In this document: piece after piece, positions 1 to 10,609 of the stretch
Numbering within the stretch: position 1 is the stretch's first letter
Layout: each line of letters starts with the position of its first letter
Assembly: GCA_037903475.1 (NCBI GenBank)
Contig: JBAJFG010000126.1
Location: 806,001-870,000, forward strand
Direction: 5' to 3'
From: Ancylostoma caninum
Lineage: Eukaryota > Nematoda > Chromadorea > Rhabditida > Ancylostomatidae
DNA: 64,000 nt
Translations under genes and position numbers: made by a program
The notes under the pieces: generated by a model
Told to the model about the DNA's origin: nothing
Database searches by the model: none
Seen by the model: the letters and a program-made list of their open reading frames with translations, nothing else

Positions 1-559
1 ACGTGAAGTAAATATGACGAACGACTTGACAGGCGAAATTGGGCGAAGAAGAAAAGCGGCGTGGGCAGCCATGGACACGATTCGAGAAACGACAAGTCAA
101 ATCAGGGACTCGAAGCTGCGAGCTCACCTATTTGATTCTACGGTACTTCCGGCACTGTGTTATGCTACTGAAACATGGACGGACAACAGAAACATCTCCT
201 TGGCTATGAGAACGACACACAGGGCCTTGGAAAGATGTCTTCTGGGAACGAATAGATGGAAGCAATGGAAATGCGGCCTCAGTAGCAAAGACTTGAGGAA
301 GGAATCGAAGATCAAGGACCTGACAGACTACATGGCATCCGCAAAGCATCGGTGGGCAGGACACGTGATGCGCCGAACTGACGACAGATGGAGCACGAGA
401 TCAACTCTCTGGACTCCCTTGAACGTCAAAAGACCCCTCGGCCGACCCTTCACGCGCTGGTCTGATACATTTTCCAGGTCGTTTAAACAAAGAGAACTGA
501 CGAACTGGATGAGAGCGGCCCGAGACAGGAGAACCTGGAGCGAATGTGGTCCACACTGA
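1..559 (+). CDS. RTE-type retrotransposon reverse transcriptase, C-terminal end (partial)
   Basis: The reading frame is open from the first bases of the window to TGA at 557-559, so the gene starts outside. It encodes the region behind the polymerase core of RTE-like endonuclease/reverse transcriptases. Visible marks are GRRRKAAW near the start, LRAHLFDSTVLPALCYATETW, the KHRWAGHVMRR segment and GRPFTRWSD. These blocks are typical of nematode RTE elements; the catalytic YADD part must lie upstream. A short 3' stretch and a (TA)n run follow, as expected for an RTE tail. This is mobile DNA, not a host gene. Whether the full element is intact cannot be seen. Confidence 0.85.
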   Translation, partial: REVNMTNDLTGEIGRRRKAAWAAMDTIRETTSQIRDSKLRAHLFDSTVLPALCYATETWTDNRNISLAMRTTHRALERCLLGTNRWKQWKCGLSSKDLRKESKIKDLTDYMASAKHRWAGHVMRRTDDRWSTRSTLWTPLNVKRPLGRPFTRWSDTFSRSFKQRELTNWMRAARDRRTWSECGPH

Positions 560-602
560 GAAGACCAACCCAGCAGTGAAGATGGACCATCAAAGTATCA
601 AA

Positions 603-603
<1 letters not shown>

Positions 604-643
<40 letters not shown>
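604..643. repeat. (TA)n microsatellite at RTE 3' end
   Basis: About twenty TA dinucleotides directly follow the short 3' untranslated part of the RTE fragment. RTE elements usually end in a simple-repeat tail, so this is probably the tail. Confidence 0.9.
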
Positions 644-648
<5 letters not shown>

Positions 649-750
649 GGCGCGTTAGAATACACCCACACTTCGCCAATTTATGGAGGACAGCGGTGAT
701 GGAAACGATAGGTATTGATTGCCACGTTACATCGCCTCGGATCTCCTCAA

Positions 751-1044
751 AGGGACATTTTATACCGGATGCGTGCGTTTGACAAGCGTGCGGTTATATG
801 ATGAAGCATGGGGTCAGTTGCATGGTCGCGCGGTACCGTCGTACAAGGTCCGCTTATGCAAGACGTGGTGCGAGGAAGCAATTCCTTGATTTCATTGCTT
901 GACTGCGGAGCAGCTCTGAAGAAAAAGTCTACTGCGACATTACTCTCGAGACCCCAAGTTTTATTTAGACGAATACTTTTCACGATGTGACTGGGCCTAC
1001 CTTTGATCGTCTATCAAACGCACGCATCAAGTATAAATTGCGAT
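751..1044. mobile_element. MITE family A, copy 1 (AGGGYAATTTATACT ends)
   Basis: The left end AGGGACATTTTATACC and the right end AGTATAAATTGCGAT are degenerate inverted copies of the termini of the better copy at 12841-13078. The interior shares GATGCGTGCG and TCTATATGATGAAG-type blocks with the copies at 12.8, 18.4 and 47.8 kb. It has no coding capacity of its own; the short ORFs here are by-products. Confidence 0.6.
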
Positions 1045-1840
1045 TTGGCGTATAACTACAGTCGCGGCCAAAAGATATGATTAGCCCCATTATGACAAGA
1101 TGATTTTTTGCTATTACCCACCTCTGGATTGAGCTATTCGGACGAAATTTGGATATGTATTGAATCTCTGTGGGTAATTTCTAACAGCAGTTTATCTGGA
1201 CAGAAACGCAATTCTGTTGGCTTTCTTAAGCCTGAACATCAATTTCCTTGTCTTCCTTCAATATCTTTTAATATCTTTACTACCACCTTCCGAGAAAAAT
1301 GAAGAGTTGAGATTAAGCACATAATTGGCGATTTTTTCCACCTGATGTCATTGCTGCACTTTCCTCTGCTGCTCAGATATATTGACCAAAATAACTGGTC
1401 GAATTGACCAAAAAATCCGTCTTACTGCATCTAAACAATATGTATTGGCTGTGTTGCAGTTCCTACTTCAACCTGTCAGAGTAGCTGTTAGTAGTCGATA
1501 TCATAGGAATATACTCCATCGGAACGGTTGCCTTTTGTTCGAGATTATTGAGAACTGCTTTCTCCCACTTTTTCGGGCTTTCTATGTAAAGGAAAGAAGT
1601 ACAGCACACGAGTACTAAGTCAAGTCATTCGCTCAAAATAAAATTTAGAATAACTCCTCTGCGAATCAAAATGAGGTGATACAAATGAGGAACCATATCT
1701 ATGAAAGCGATGAATATGAAAGCGGCTTGGAACGCGAGAGTCCTGTTTGAAGGCAGTTTGCGTCAAAGCTACGCAACGCGATGAAAGAGTATTTCGATGC
1801 TCATCACAACAGGGCTGGGCGTACTAGCAGCGACGGCGAT
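1045..1840. other. no recognised feature
   Basis: AT-rich sequence with short unconvincing ORFs on the plus strand. I saw no repeat shared with the rest of the window and no splice-bounded frame. Confidence 0.5.
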
Positions 1841-1958
1841 TTGGTCCCCACGCGATTTAACTTGCAAACGTCACAAAAGCTGCCATGGCCATTCCACGCG
1901 TCTTCTCAAAAGCAATCCCTAGACGCGCGGCCGATTTTTACAAAATCTCACGAGAAAT

Positions 1959-2856
1959 CTCAGATAATTTCCCGTTCCGAACGAGCGGGGCGCGAGAGTC
2001 GGAACGAGCTTTTGGGTGTTTTCGCCCGAGAAGTAGTCGCGTTCAGGCCGCTGCAGGGCCGCTGAAAACGGGGCTTGCATTCCTATCCGCCGAGTCCTGT
2101 CGTTCAGGCCGCCATGAGCCCGCAGACCACCAGGCGCTACTGCTCCTAATCCAACGCACAAGGCGGCATTCTCCACAAATACCTGTCAGCTGGATGCCGG
2201 CACCGTGACAACCTCTGGCAGCTTGGTCGCTGTTTGGGCACAGTCTCGAGGAGCTCCGGGTTCCAAGCTACTGTGGATCCAAAGTGATCCACCGGAGTAA
2301 AAAAGCAACACAAATGTGCAAATTCTTATCAGAAATACGAAAAGATGGCTGTTTGCAAGCCATATCCATTGTTTCGTAGTGCTAGCCTTCTTCTATCACT
2401 GATCTATCATTCGAACCAACCTGACCATTCTTTATGAACGACTGAGAGTCCGCTGCTTTATCCACTAGGCCATCCATGCTGCTGATCTCTTCCATACCGG
2501 TTTTGCCTTCATCCTTTATCACGTGCGTACTACCACCACCCAATCATTCCGACCAAGCCATTTCCTCATCGAGCAGAAATATGTAGTCGTTTAGACCGCT
2601 TTTGGAGATATTTGCCGGCGGTCTTGGCCGCAGAAAGCGGGTGGATGCCCGACACTCTTCACATAGCGGGCCGAACTCCGACGGTGGTGCTTTAACCCGA
2701 ACGACTCTGCGTTCAGCCCGCGATTAGCCGGACAGCGCATTTGGCCCTCAACATGCGTGGTTTCCGCCCGCTGTTTGTCCGCTATTGATCCTCGTTCAAA
2801 CGTCGTCGGGGATTTGCCGGCGGTTGGAACAGGATTTGCCCCCGAAATTGTCTGAG
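1959..2856 (-). mobile_element. CTCAGACAATTTCGG element, copy 1 (898 bp)
   Basis: It starts with CTCAGATAATTTC and ends with GAAATTGTCTGAG, imperfect inverted repeats that extend about 30 bp into the element. Comparison with the empty repeat at 9.45 kb gives a 2 bp target duplication, AT. Read on the minus strand, the middle (about 2404-2476) has a tRNA-like segment with an A box (GATGGCCTAGTGGATAAAGC) and a B box (GGTTCGAATG). It has no protein-coding capacity. Copies lie at 2892-3478 and 61532-62445. Confidence 0.75.
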
Positions 2857-2891
2857 ATGGTGTGGCGACCAAATCGCTTGTAAGTAGCGGC

Positions 2892-3478
2892 CTACATATT
2901 TCGGCTCAATAAGGAAATGGCTCGATCGGAATGGTTCGTTGATGATAGTAGGGACGTGATAAAGGATGAAGGCAACACCGGTATGGAAGAGGTCAGCAGC
3001 ATGGATGGCCTAGTGGATAAAGCAGCGGATTCTCAGTCATTCAAAAAGAATGGTCAGTTTGGTTCAAATCCTTTCAGTTATAGAAGAAGGCTAGTACTAC
3101 GAAACCATGGATATGCCTTGCAAACTGCCATCTTTTTGGATTTCTGATAAGAATTTGCGTATTGGTGTTGTTTTGTGTGCACAAGGAGTGACCAAGCTCC
3201 CAGATGTTGTTATGGTGCTGGCGTCCAATTGAAAGGTATATAATAGTGGAGAATGCTGCCTTGTGCGCTGGATTAGAAGCACTAGCGCCTGATGGTTTGC
3301 GGGCTCATAGCGGCCTGAACGCGGACAGTACTCGGGCAGATGGGAATGCAAGCCCCGTTTTCAGTGGCCCTACAGTGGCCTGAACGCGACTACTTCTCGG
3401 GCGAAAACACCCAAACGCTCGTTCCGACCCTCGCTCCCCGCTCGTTCCGAACGGGATCTGCCCCCGAACTTGTCTGAG
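2892..3478 (+). mobile_element. CTCAGACAATTTCGG element, copy 2 (left end missing)
   Basis: It matches the right two thirds of the 61.5 kb copy, from CTACATATTTC to the terminal CTTGTCTGAG, and lacks about 270 bp of the left end. The tRNA-like segment is at 3003-3083, with GGTTCAAATCC as B box. It lies 35 bp from copy 1 and in opposite orientation. Confidence 0.7.
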
Positions 3479-3540
3479 TGGGTATACTTCATTTTGTGAA
3501 CCTTCAGCGATTTTCTTCACTACTCATTTCTCTAGACGTT

Positions 3541-4085
3541 GCGACGCGACTGAATCACTCAGTTTCTCCGTCTTTCTCTTGGAAATTTCCCGATTCATTT
3601 ATGTGGCTTTTTCACTATCTCCCCTTTCGAGATTTGATGAGAATATCGGTAAATATTTCCTTTTGCCAAGTAGTATACTCTTAATTTGTTCCAAAATGCA
3701 GTATTTCAGAGTGATTCCTTATTTCTTCTCCACAACCGACTTAGCATAAATTCAAATTATGCATGTTTTACTAAAATTCCAAAAAAAATGCAACAAGTAT
3801 GCTCAGTAGGTCAAATAGAGAATTGGGGCCAGTTTAAAAGGGTAATATAGCCTTCCGAAACCAATAGAAGCCATATATGCGACTAGAAGCTTTTTATCAC
3901 GGCTTGCTACCGTTAGGCACGGGAAACAAGTGTGAATGAAGCATAAATATGGAAATTTTAGTGAGATGAGCCCAGAAAATGATTCAGTGCCGTCGTCAAT
4001 CATTAAATGAAGTATGCCCAAGCAGGCGATCCAGTCGCTGCGACTAGATCGCTGGTGCAAAATGCAGTCGCCGCGACCAAATCGC
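3541..4085. other. no recognised feature
   Basis: No repeat partner or credible coding frame was seen. The last part (4010-4085) has short repeats of GAAGTATGCCCAA and ATCGC blocks that lead into the GC-rich palindromic repeat. Confidence 0.45.
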
Positions 4086-4283
4086 GTCTCGTGAAGTATG
4101 CCCAAGGCCCGTATGCATGAACATCCCCGCTGGGGAGGGGATCGGCTGGTAAGCATTGCAGCGATCCCCAGTGGGGTTCGCGCACATCCCCTCCCTTGAT
4201 CCCCTCATGTATGAAGCGAGGGGATCCCCTGAGGGGAGGGGATGTGCATCCCCTGCGAATAGTAGGGGTTCGAGAGGGGATCA
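4086..4283. repeat. GGGGATCCCC palindromic repeat, copy 1
   Basis: Dense alternation of AGGGGAT and ATCCCCT allows several hairpins, for example GAGGGGATCCCCTGAGGGG. A related copy at 9225-9360 shares CCCCAGCGGGGATGTTCATG and the adjoining GGGCCCAAGGC in opposite orientation. Confidence 0.6.
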
Positions 4284-4620
4284 CGCTCAGCAATCAATTG
4301 TTCCCCTTCGTAATTTTGCATTTTTTTCGTGAATTGCAAGCTTTTCGACGGTTCTTTGCCTAACTTTACTGATTTTCTATTCCTTATGTGTTTCATCCCT
4401 TTCAAGTGTCTGCAATTCCCAACAATCTCGTATCTGCTGTCGCCGCGTGCGGTTGCTATCCCCACCTCTCAAATACACTCCTGTCTCTTTTCCTGTATCT
4501 AAATCAGTTCCTATCCTCGACGTTTTTACATTTGGCCCTATCTAAAGCTAAAAGTTTTTTGTTGGCAAAAATCTTCCTCTTAATCTCTGTTCCTTCCTTA
4601 CTTCTACGTGTTTTATTCCA

Positions 4621-5346
4621 TTGTCATTTCTTCGCGAAATCGATTTTGGTCAAGTCATGCCCGCAAAATCTGATCGCACATCAAAGAAAACCGCAGTTGC
4701 TCAGTCTTCTTCCATCACTACTAGAAATGCAGCCTCTACTCAAGACGAGATGAGTACTGATTTTACCCAGTTATCTTTCCCGGATCTGCTTGATGCAATT
4801 TTAACTCGCTATTCGGACCCAGTTCTGCGTAAAATATTGATGACATTGATAGCTAAGATCACTCCTGATAGTGTAAATAAAATTGATGCAAAGATTGAAA
4901 AACTAGAGGACGAGAAACGTGAACGCAGTGTTGTGATCGCAGGGTTAGACGAGGCTCCTCCAAATAGCTATGCGTCTTTCCGCCAAAATGATTTAGAGGA
5001 GAAAGTTACAAGGATACTGGACACACTTGACATTGAGTGTCGTCCGGTAGAACTTTATAGAATAGGAAGGTATGATTCGACCCGGACGAGGCTTGTCAAG
5101 CTAGTACTTCCAACTCGACATCACTGGTCAATGGTGCTTGCCAACGCCCGATTGTTAAGGACAGCAGGATTTCCGGATATTTTTGTCAGGAAAAGCATGA
5201 CGGATGCGGAGCGAAAGAAGGATTACGAGCTCCGCCAGGAAACCCGTAACAGAAACGCAGGTAAAAGAGGCAAAGAGTGGGTTGTCTATAGGGGGGAGTT
5301 GAGGCGTGTGTCTGAGCTCAGAGTAAGTCAGGGAAACTCCCACTGA
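4621..5346 (+). CDS. LINE ORF1 protein (CR1-like)
   Basis: A 241-codon frame without breaks. The N-terminal third is Ser/Thr-rich and polar. About residues 75-110 form a short helical or coiled-coil stretch rich in Lys and Glu. From about residue 98 there is an RRM-like segment: RSVVIAGLDE, then YRIGRYD, RLVKLVLPTRHHW and IFVRKSMTDAERKKDYELRQ, the arrangement seen in ORF1 proteins of CR1-type elements in nematodes and insects. The role is binding element RNA during retrotransposition. It ends shortly before the first recognisable part of ORF2. The start is uncertain: the ATG at 4621 is the first, but the one at 4657 is equally usable. Confidence 0.7.
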   Translation: MSFLREIDFGQVMPAKSDRTSKKTAVAQSSSITTRNAASTQDEMSTDFTQLSFPDLLDAILTRYSDPVLRKILMTLIAKITPDSVNKIDAKIEKLEDEKRERSVVIAGLDEAPPNSYASFRQNDLEEKVTRILDTLDIECRPVELYRIGRYDSTRTRLVKLVLPTRHHWSMVLANARLLRTAGFPDIFVRKSMTDAERKKDYELRQETRNRNAGKRGKEWVVYRGELRRVSELRVSQGNSH

Positions 5347-7456
5347 CGCATGGTGACTCTTCCACTTCTATTTTGAAATGTTTTCTGCTGAATTCTCGTA
5401 GTACACTAAATAAACTCCACCAATTACATTCCTTTATATACGAAAAAGATCTTGATTTGCTTTTTGTGACTGAATCATGCCCATGCTCAATGCCAAAATC
5501 AATGATGCCGAGATCATTGCTGACACCCCCTATGTGATACATAGACTCGACCAGACTGATCGAAAAGGTGGCGGTGTGTTCTGTCTCCTAAGGGAATCTT
5601 TCCTCTCTACGAAGATGGAGTGTCGTAATTTGCCTGTTGATATTCTACCCATTGATCTGATTACGCCTGCAAAAATTCGCCTTGTTTTAATCTACAGGCC
5701 CCCGAACAGCCTCAAAGAAGAAGATGATGATCTGATTGAATGTTTGAGCTACCTATGTTCTACAAAAGACCCAGTAATTATTCTGGGAGACTTTAACATA
5801 CACGTTGATTGGAGAAACCAACTTCCCAAAAATACACCTGCTGATCGAATATTTCAGTTTTTCATAGGTTCAGAGCTCAGACAATACGTTCTATTTCCTA
5901 CCCGACTTGAATCTACTCTTGACCTCATTTTCTCCTCAGAAGGCGTAATCCAGGATGTGACTCGCCTACCACCCTTTGCCTCTTCTGACCACAATGTGGT
6001 TTCTTTTCATGTAAAATGCCATTCTCATTCATCCACTTGTCTACCAATGCCTGATTACCGCAGGGCTGATTTTGAGGGTTTAAAATTTCATCCTAACAAT
6101 GTTGACTGGTGGACAGTAATTGCTGACTATACTTCAATAAATGATGTCTACAAAAGATTTTGCGTTGTCATCTATGAAGCATTAGGAAGATTTGTTCCCT
6201 TCTCTTTTCAAAAGAGCTCCACCTTTCTTCGCTACCCTTCACATATCACTGCACTGCTTGCTCATAAGGAGAGATTATACAATTCTATCTCAAATCCTGA
6301 ACAAAGCAGCTTGTACAAAAAAGTATGTGCAGACGTTGACTTCCATATCCGCAAATTTCTGGCTAATAGAGAGAAGCGCCTTGCCTCAAAGAAGAATATG
6401 AAGCCACTCTACGCTCACTTACGAAACAGGAGTCAGCTGTTAGGCAAAATGAGTACTCTCGTGGACAATTTTGGAAAAAGTTACATAAACGATTCACAAA
6501 AAGCATTTGCATTAGGTGACTACTTCGCCAGTGTTTTTGCAGCAAACACATCAACTGAACTGGCAAGTCTTTCTGAACCCCCCAAAATCCAGATCAAGTT
6601 ATCAAACTTGTACGCGCATCCTAGCCAAGTTTACAAGTGTTTAAGAGCACTCACCCCATCAACGTCTGCCACATTTGACGGAATCCCACAGATAATTTAC
6701 AAAAACTGTGCAGAGTCTCTCTTTCGTCCCCTCACACATATTTTCAATATATCACTGCTCGAAGGAGAAGTGCCGAGATTATGGAAAGAATCTATTGTCA
6801 CCGCTATACCGAAAAAGCCCGGTGCATGCTTGCTCTCTGATTTCAGACCAATTAGCATCTCTCCACCACCTATTAAAATCTTGGAAAAACTTTTACGGTC
6901 TGAACTTCTCGAATTGCTTCAAAAAAATGGAATTATACCGGAAGAACAGCACGGATTTTTATGTGGAGCCTCAACAACTACCTTGCTGATTGACTGTTTC
7001 CATGATTGGGTCTGCTCTCTTAACAGGGGCGAAGCAGTGGACGTCATATATTTTGATCTGTCGAAGGCTTTTGACAAGGTGAACCACCGGAAATTATTAA
7101 TGAAGCTGGAGAGAGTGGGCGTAACTGGGAACCTTCTCAAATGGATTGAATCTTACTTACTTAAGAGGTATTCAACAGTGAAAGTGGGAAATGCCTTTTC
7201 AAATCATTATCCCTGTCCTAGCGGAGTGCCGCAGGGTGGTGTTCTATCACCCTTGCTTTTCCTTGTCTACACACACGATTTACCAGCTGTGTTGAAAGCT
7301 TTTGGCTCGATTTCCGTTAGAATGTTCGCTGACGACATAAAGATCTATGCATCTCACAATGAGAGTAATGCCGCCGAGGTTCACTCTTGCCTGTCTAGGT
7401 CCATAGAAGCCATGGTCAAATGGTCCCATGATAATGATTTGCCTCTAAACATTCAG

Positions 7457-7591
7457 GGGTGGTAGTAATTTGGCCGAAACCTCGAGGTCACCGCGAGGTT
7501 GAACTCGGAGTCACCTCGTGGTTTCACACGGAGACCAGGACCTGACCTCAAGGTGACCGAGCTGAAACCGCGAGATGGCCGATTTTAATTG
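7457..7591. mobile_element. 135 bp palindromic insertion inside LINE ORF2
   Basis: The LINE frame reads NIQ before and SKVFCLG after this block. The block is flanked by AG on both sides and is palindrome-rich: TAATTTGGCCGA at the left pairs loosely with the right end read in reverse, and ACCTCGAGGTCACC repeats are inside. Its length is a multiple of three, but it brings a TAG at 7463-7465. Confidence 0.7.
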
Positions 7592-8100
7592 AGCAAAGTA
7601 TTTTGCCTCGGGAGGATTCGAACCCATAAAGGTTTGTCTCAGAGTATGATTCTACACATAGGAAAAATTCCCATGAAGGAGTACGCAGTCAGTGGCATGT
7701 TGTTAGCAAGCAAAGAAGTGGTCAAAGATCTTGGGGTTTTAATTGACCGGGAGCTCAAATTCTCCGATCACATTGACAACATCGTCAACAAAGCTTTCAA
7801 AACATTATTCTTTATATTTCGAAATGTTCATTCCAAAGACCCTTCAATTTTTGTGCGACTCTTCAAATCGTATGTACTGCCAAAGCTAGAATACTGCTCT
7901 CAACTCTGGAACTCCTATCTGAAAAAGCATGTAGTAAAAATAGAGAAAGTACAGCAAACATTTACACGTATACTTTTCTACAAGGCATTCCCAAACCCCA
8001 ATTATCCACATTCCATGCTATCGTATGATGATCGACTTAAAATTCTGAAATTACGAACCTTGAGATCTAGGAGAATTACGAATGATCTAAGCCTTGCTTT

Positions 8101-8154
8101 TCGAATAATGAGACTAGAACTAAAGCTTCGAATAATGAGATTAGAACTAAAGCT
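8101..8154 (+). repeat. 27 bp tandem duplication
   Basis: Two 27-mers beginning TCGAATAATGAGA differ at one base and keep the LINE frame, adding nine codons. Confidence 0.9.
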
Positions 8155-8862
8155 TAGACCCAGCAAATACTGGGCTTTTAGACCTACAAACGGTAGACTA
8201 GGTATTTATTCTTTCCAGCATATGAGAGTTAGTCGTAAATTTCATTCTTGTATTTCAAATTCGTTCTTTGTCAGGACGGCGAGATGGCTGGAAAAGCTTC
8301 CAGATGAATTACTACGAGCAAGGACTAGCACGGCATTTCGTAGCGGGTTACGGAAAATCGACCTTAACGGCTTACTCCACCTTCAAAATTAGTCGTATCT
8401 ATTGTTAATGTATCGCTTAGTGAAATGAGGTTTTTAGTCATACCAGCACTGTCTTCAACCTACCTTTCCCAATGCATTCCAGAGACTTTTTTCTTCCTTT
8501 ATTATTCACCATGATTCTCATAATGGAAACATGCTCGTCTGACATTGATATTTTCTTGAAAGGGCCATTTCAGGCCATTGCTTATAGCAAGTTGAGTTTT
8601 TGACTTCTTCCTTGGAAGTGCTTGAATCAAGATTCTACAAAGGGGGTGCTGTCAGCTAACCTTCGGCAACGGGTTCGCTGACTTTTTCACAAACGGGGTA
8701 CTTACCAAGCACATTAAAGGAAAGTCAAAACCTGATATATCAACGCCGCTTCTCTAGCTCTGTCAGACAATACATGTTGCACCTTTTACGAATTTCCAAC
8801 ACTGTTTGGCTTACTGTTTTTACTTTGCTATTTTCTTTTACTTATGCGCACACCTTCGAGTG

Positions 8863-8881
8863 TAAATAAATAAATAAATAA
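8863..8881 (+). repeat. LINE tail, ATAA repeats
   Basis: TAAATAAATAAATAAATAA marks the 3' end of the CR1-like element. The same type of tail ends the LINE fragment at 22.45 kb. Confidence 0.85.
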
Positions 8882-9002
8882 GTTCCCCTTTTGAGTGTAT
8901 CTGTTGCACCTCTCTTCTCTATAACCGTAATTTATGATTTTAACTTGACTTCATAATTTATACTTCATAATCAATGTATTCCCTCCTCAATGACACTTTC
9001 AG

Positions 9003-9069
9003 AAGGGGTTCCAATACTGAGGCCGTGGATGTCGCTGTCCAAGAACGAAATGCGACAAAAGTGAAGGAG
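9003..9069 (+). CDS. possible single host exon
   Basis: A 67 nt block sits between a good acceptor (ACACTTTCAG) and a good donor (GAG then GTGAGT). Only one frame is open; it reads RGSNTEAVDVAVQ and ends in KVKE. No neighbouring exon with matching phase was found; the next acceptor (about 9168) leads straight to a stop. I do not recognise the peptide. It could be a real exon of a gene spread over the repeats or a chance match. Confidence 0.3.
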
Positions 9070-9224
9070 GTGAGTCATAAGTATCCCTAACAATGAAGTG
9101 AACCACGAAAATGATTGAGAATATGAGGAAAATGAACTCCCACACTTTAAAAACCAAATTATTCCAGCCTTAGCAGCATTTCACACGGTATTGTGATGCA
9201 AAAGACGTGATTGCACAAAACACG

Positions 9225-9360
9225 TGCAAGGGATGCATCGCCTCCCCTCGAGAAGTTTCATGCATAACAGGGAGCCTCGCTGGGGAAGGGAGGGGTTCGC
9301 TCCTCAGGGGATGCGCATCCCCTCCCCTCCCCAGCGGGGATGTTCATGCATGCGGGCCCA
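9225..9360. repeat. GGGGATCCCC palindromic repeat, copy 2
   Basis: It shares the CCCCTCCCC, CCAGCGGGGATG and GGGCCCAAGGC blocks with 4086-4283 in inverted order. Confidence 0.6.
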
Positions 9361-9361
9361 A

Positions 9362-9545
9362 GGCAAAACATCACAAAGGCTGCCGTGATCATTTCACGCG
9401 TTCATTTTCAAGAGAAAACTATAAACGCGCAGCCGCTCTTTACGAAATCTCGCGGGGAATGGTGTGGCGACTAAATCGCTTATCAAACGCGACCCGGGCG
9501 TACTTCATTTTGTGAGTCTTCAGCGATTTTCCTAATTTCTCATGC
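9362..9545 (+). repeat. Unoccupied copy of the 1.8-3.5 kb host repeat
   Basis: It runs without interruption through the positions where elements are inserted in the 1841-3540 copy, including GGGGAATGGTGTGGCGAC at the site of element 1. Confidence 0.7.
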
Positions 9546-9584
9546 ATTCGCGTGGCTACGTCTAGACCAGAGATGTGCGTGACT

Positions 9585-9650
9585 ACGATTTACGATTTAC
9601 GGCCATTTTTTCAATTTTTTACGATTTACGACTTACAAAAAATGACCCAA
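9585..9650 (+). repeat. ACGATTTACG short tandem repeat
   Basis: Repeats of ACGATTTACG and ACGACTTAC. A similar cluster is at 17318-17380. Both lie near a GGCTGACCGCGG element. Confidence 0.6.
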
Positions 9651-9719
9651 ATTTCGTAACAAATTCGTGAATAACTACAAGAAACGAATCTCGTCAAAGC
9701 GTTTGTGCTTGGGGGTAAA

Positions 9720-10499
9720 CTCAGACAGTGGAATGGGCTGACCGCGGTACCAATGTTTGGCGGACCGTGGCCAACTCCGCGGTCGGCCCAATAATTAAAC
9801 GCGGTCGGCCAGACATCGGTGCGCGGTCAGCCAAAGAAAGGTCCGCTGTCAGCCCGTACAAGTGACGTCGTGGCTTGCAGATAACGGCAGTAATAGTTGC
9901 TGATGATGTGTGGATGACATTTTAGCGATCAAACTCAACATCAGACAAGAAACTTCCCCATTCGTTTTTGGGAATTGCGCAGAACAAACCGTTTTGAAAA
10001 ATAGAAAGGCCAAAATCGCCAGGATTCATTCGTATCCTTCAGATTATGTGCTTGAAAGTTTTGACTTTTGTGGCCGTTCACCAGGTGCACAACATTAATG
10101 GCTAAGCTCTCTTAAGGAGAGCTTCACTACAAAAATATCTAGGAAATGGCATCCAATACCCGCAAATTGCGGTAGGTTCCATTACTTCATCAAAAAATGG
10201 ATGTGAGATACTTCCCAATCTCTTCAACATAATCAGAGAAAGACTGTCGTTTTATATTCATCCCACCCATCACTGTCAGTATGTTCACAAAAGTTGCATC
10301 GTACATTGTGCGGGTTCTACGAGCGTTCTCTGTCAAAAATTTGGCTGACCGCGGAGAGTACAGCGGTCAGCCAAATTTTTGACAAGGGGCCGCGGTCAGC
10401 CAAATTTTCGGCTAGGGATCGCGGTCAGCCAGATTTCTGTGCACGGTCAGCCCGTTCCGCATCTCACGGTACCGCGGTCAGCCCGCTCCATTGTCTGAG
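9720..10499. mobile_element. GGCTGACCGCGG element, full copy (780 bp)
   Basis: It begins CTCAGACAGTGGAATGGGCT and ends AGCCCGCTCCATTGTCTGAG, which are inverted repeats of about 30 bp continuing into GACCGCGGTACC. Many copies of CGGTCAGCC and its complement fill both ends. The middle is AT-rich with no credible coding frame. Split or partial relatives lie at 15527-15712 and 17310-17621. Confidence 0.8.
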
Positions 10500-10609
10500 A
10501 ATGTGCATGATTTCTCTCTGTGTTTGCATTTTGCAGCAAAGCTAAGAGTGAAATGTTTGTTTTGCTTGTAGTTTCTATTATTCGAAGAAGGCGGTATATA
10601 GCAGTTTTA

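Larger units (their letters stand above)
1841..3540 (+). repeat. Host repeat split by two CTCAGACAA elements
   Basis: Pieces at 1865-1958, 2857-2890 and 3479-3540 together match one continuous stretch at 9362-9545: the CACAAA-GCTGCC block, GAAATCTC, ATGGTGTGGCGAC, AAATCGCTT, then ACTTCATTTTGTGA and TTCAGCGATTTTC. The 9.4 kb copy is therefore an unoccupied version of the same repeat, and the two intervening blocks are later insertions. Confidence 0.7.
5373..8392 (+). pseudogene. LINE ORF2: AP endonuclease plus reverse transcriptase, disrupted
   Basis: The endonuclease starts in one frame at about 5373 (LLNSRSTLNKLHQL, FVTES) and continues in another from about 5477, so there is an indel near 5476. 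The main frame 5477-7456 has the endonuclease (GDFNIHVDW, SSDHNVVSF) and the polymerase: DFRPISIS, QHGFLCGAST, YFDLSKAFDKVNH, GVPQGGVLSPLLF and the catalytic FADDIKIYAS. A 135 bp insertion then adds a stop. The same frame resumes at 7592 with DLGVLIDRELKFSDHI and YVLPKLEYCSQLWN and ends at TAG 8390-8392. Codons RIMRLELKL are tandemly duplicated at 8101-8154. Confidence 0.85.
4300..8881 (+). mobile_element. CR1-like non-LTR retrotransposon, damaged
   Basis: ORF1 (4621-5346), ORF2 (5373-8392), an AT-rich 3' part and an ATAA-repeat tail (8863-8881) follow in the order and spacing of a CR1/L2-type LINE. The 5' end is not defined; 4300 is approximate. ORF2 has a frameshift near 5476 and a 135 bp insertion at 7457-7591, so the copy is dead. 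No target duplication was found. Confidence 0.8.
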
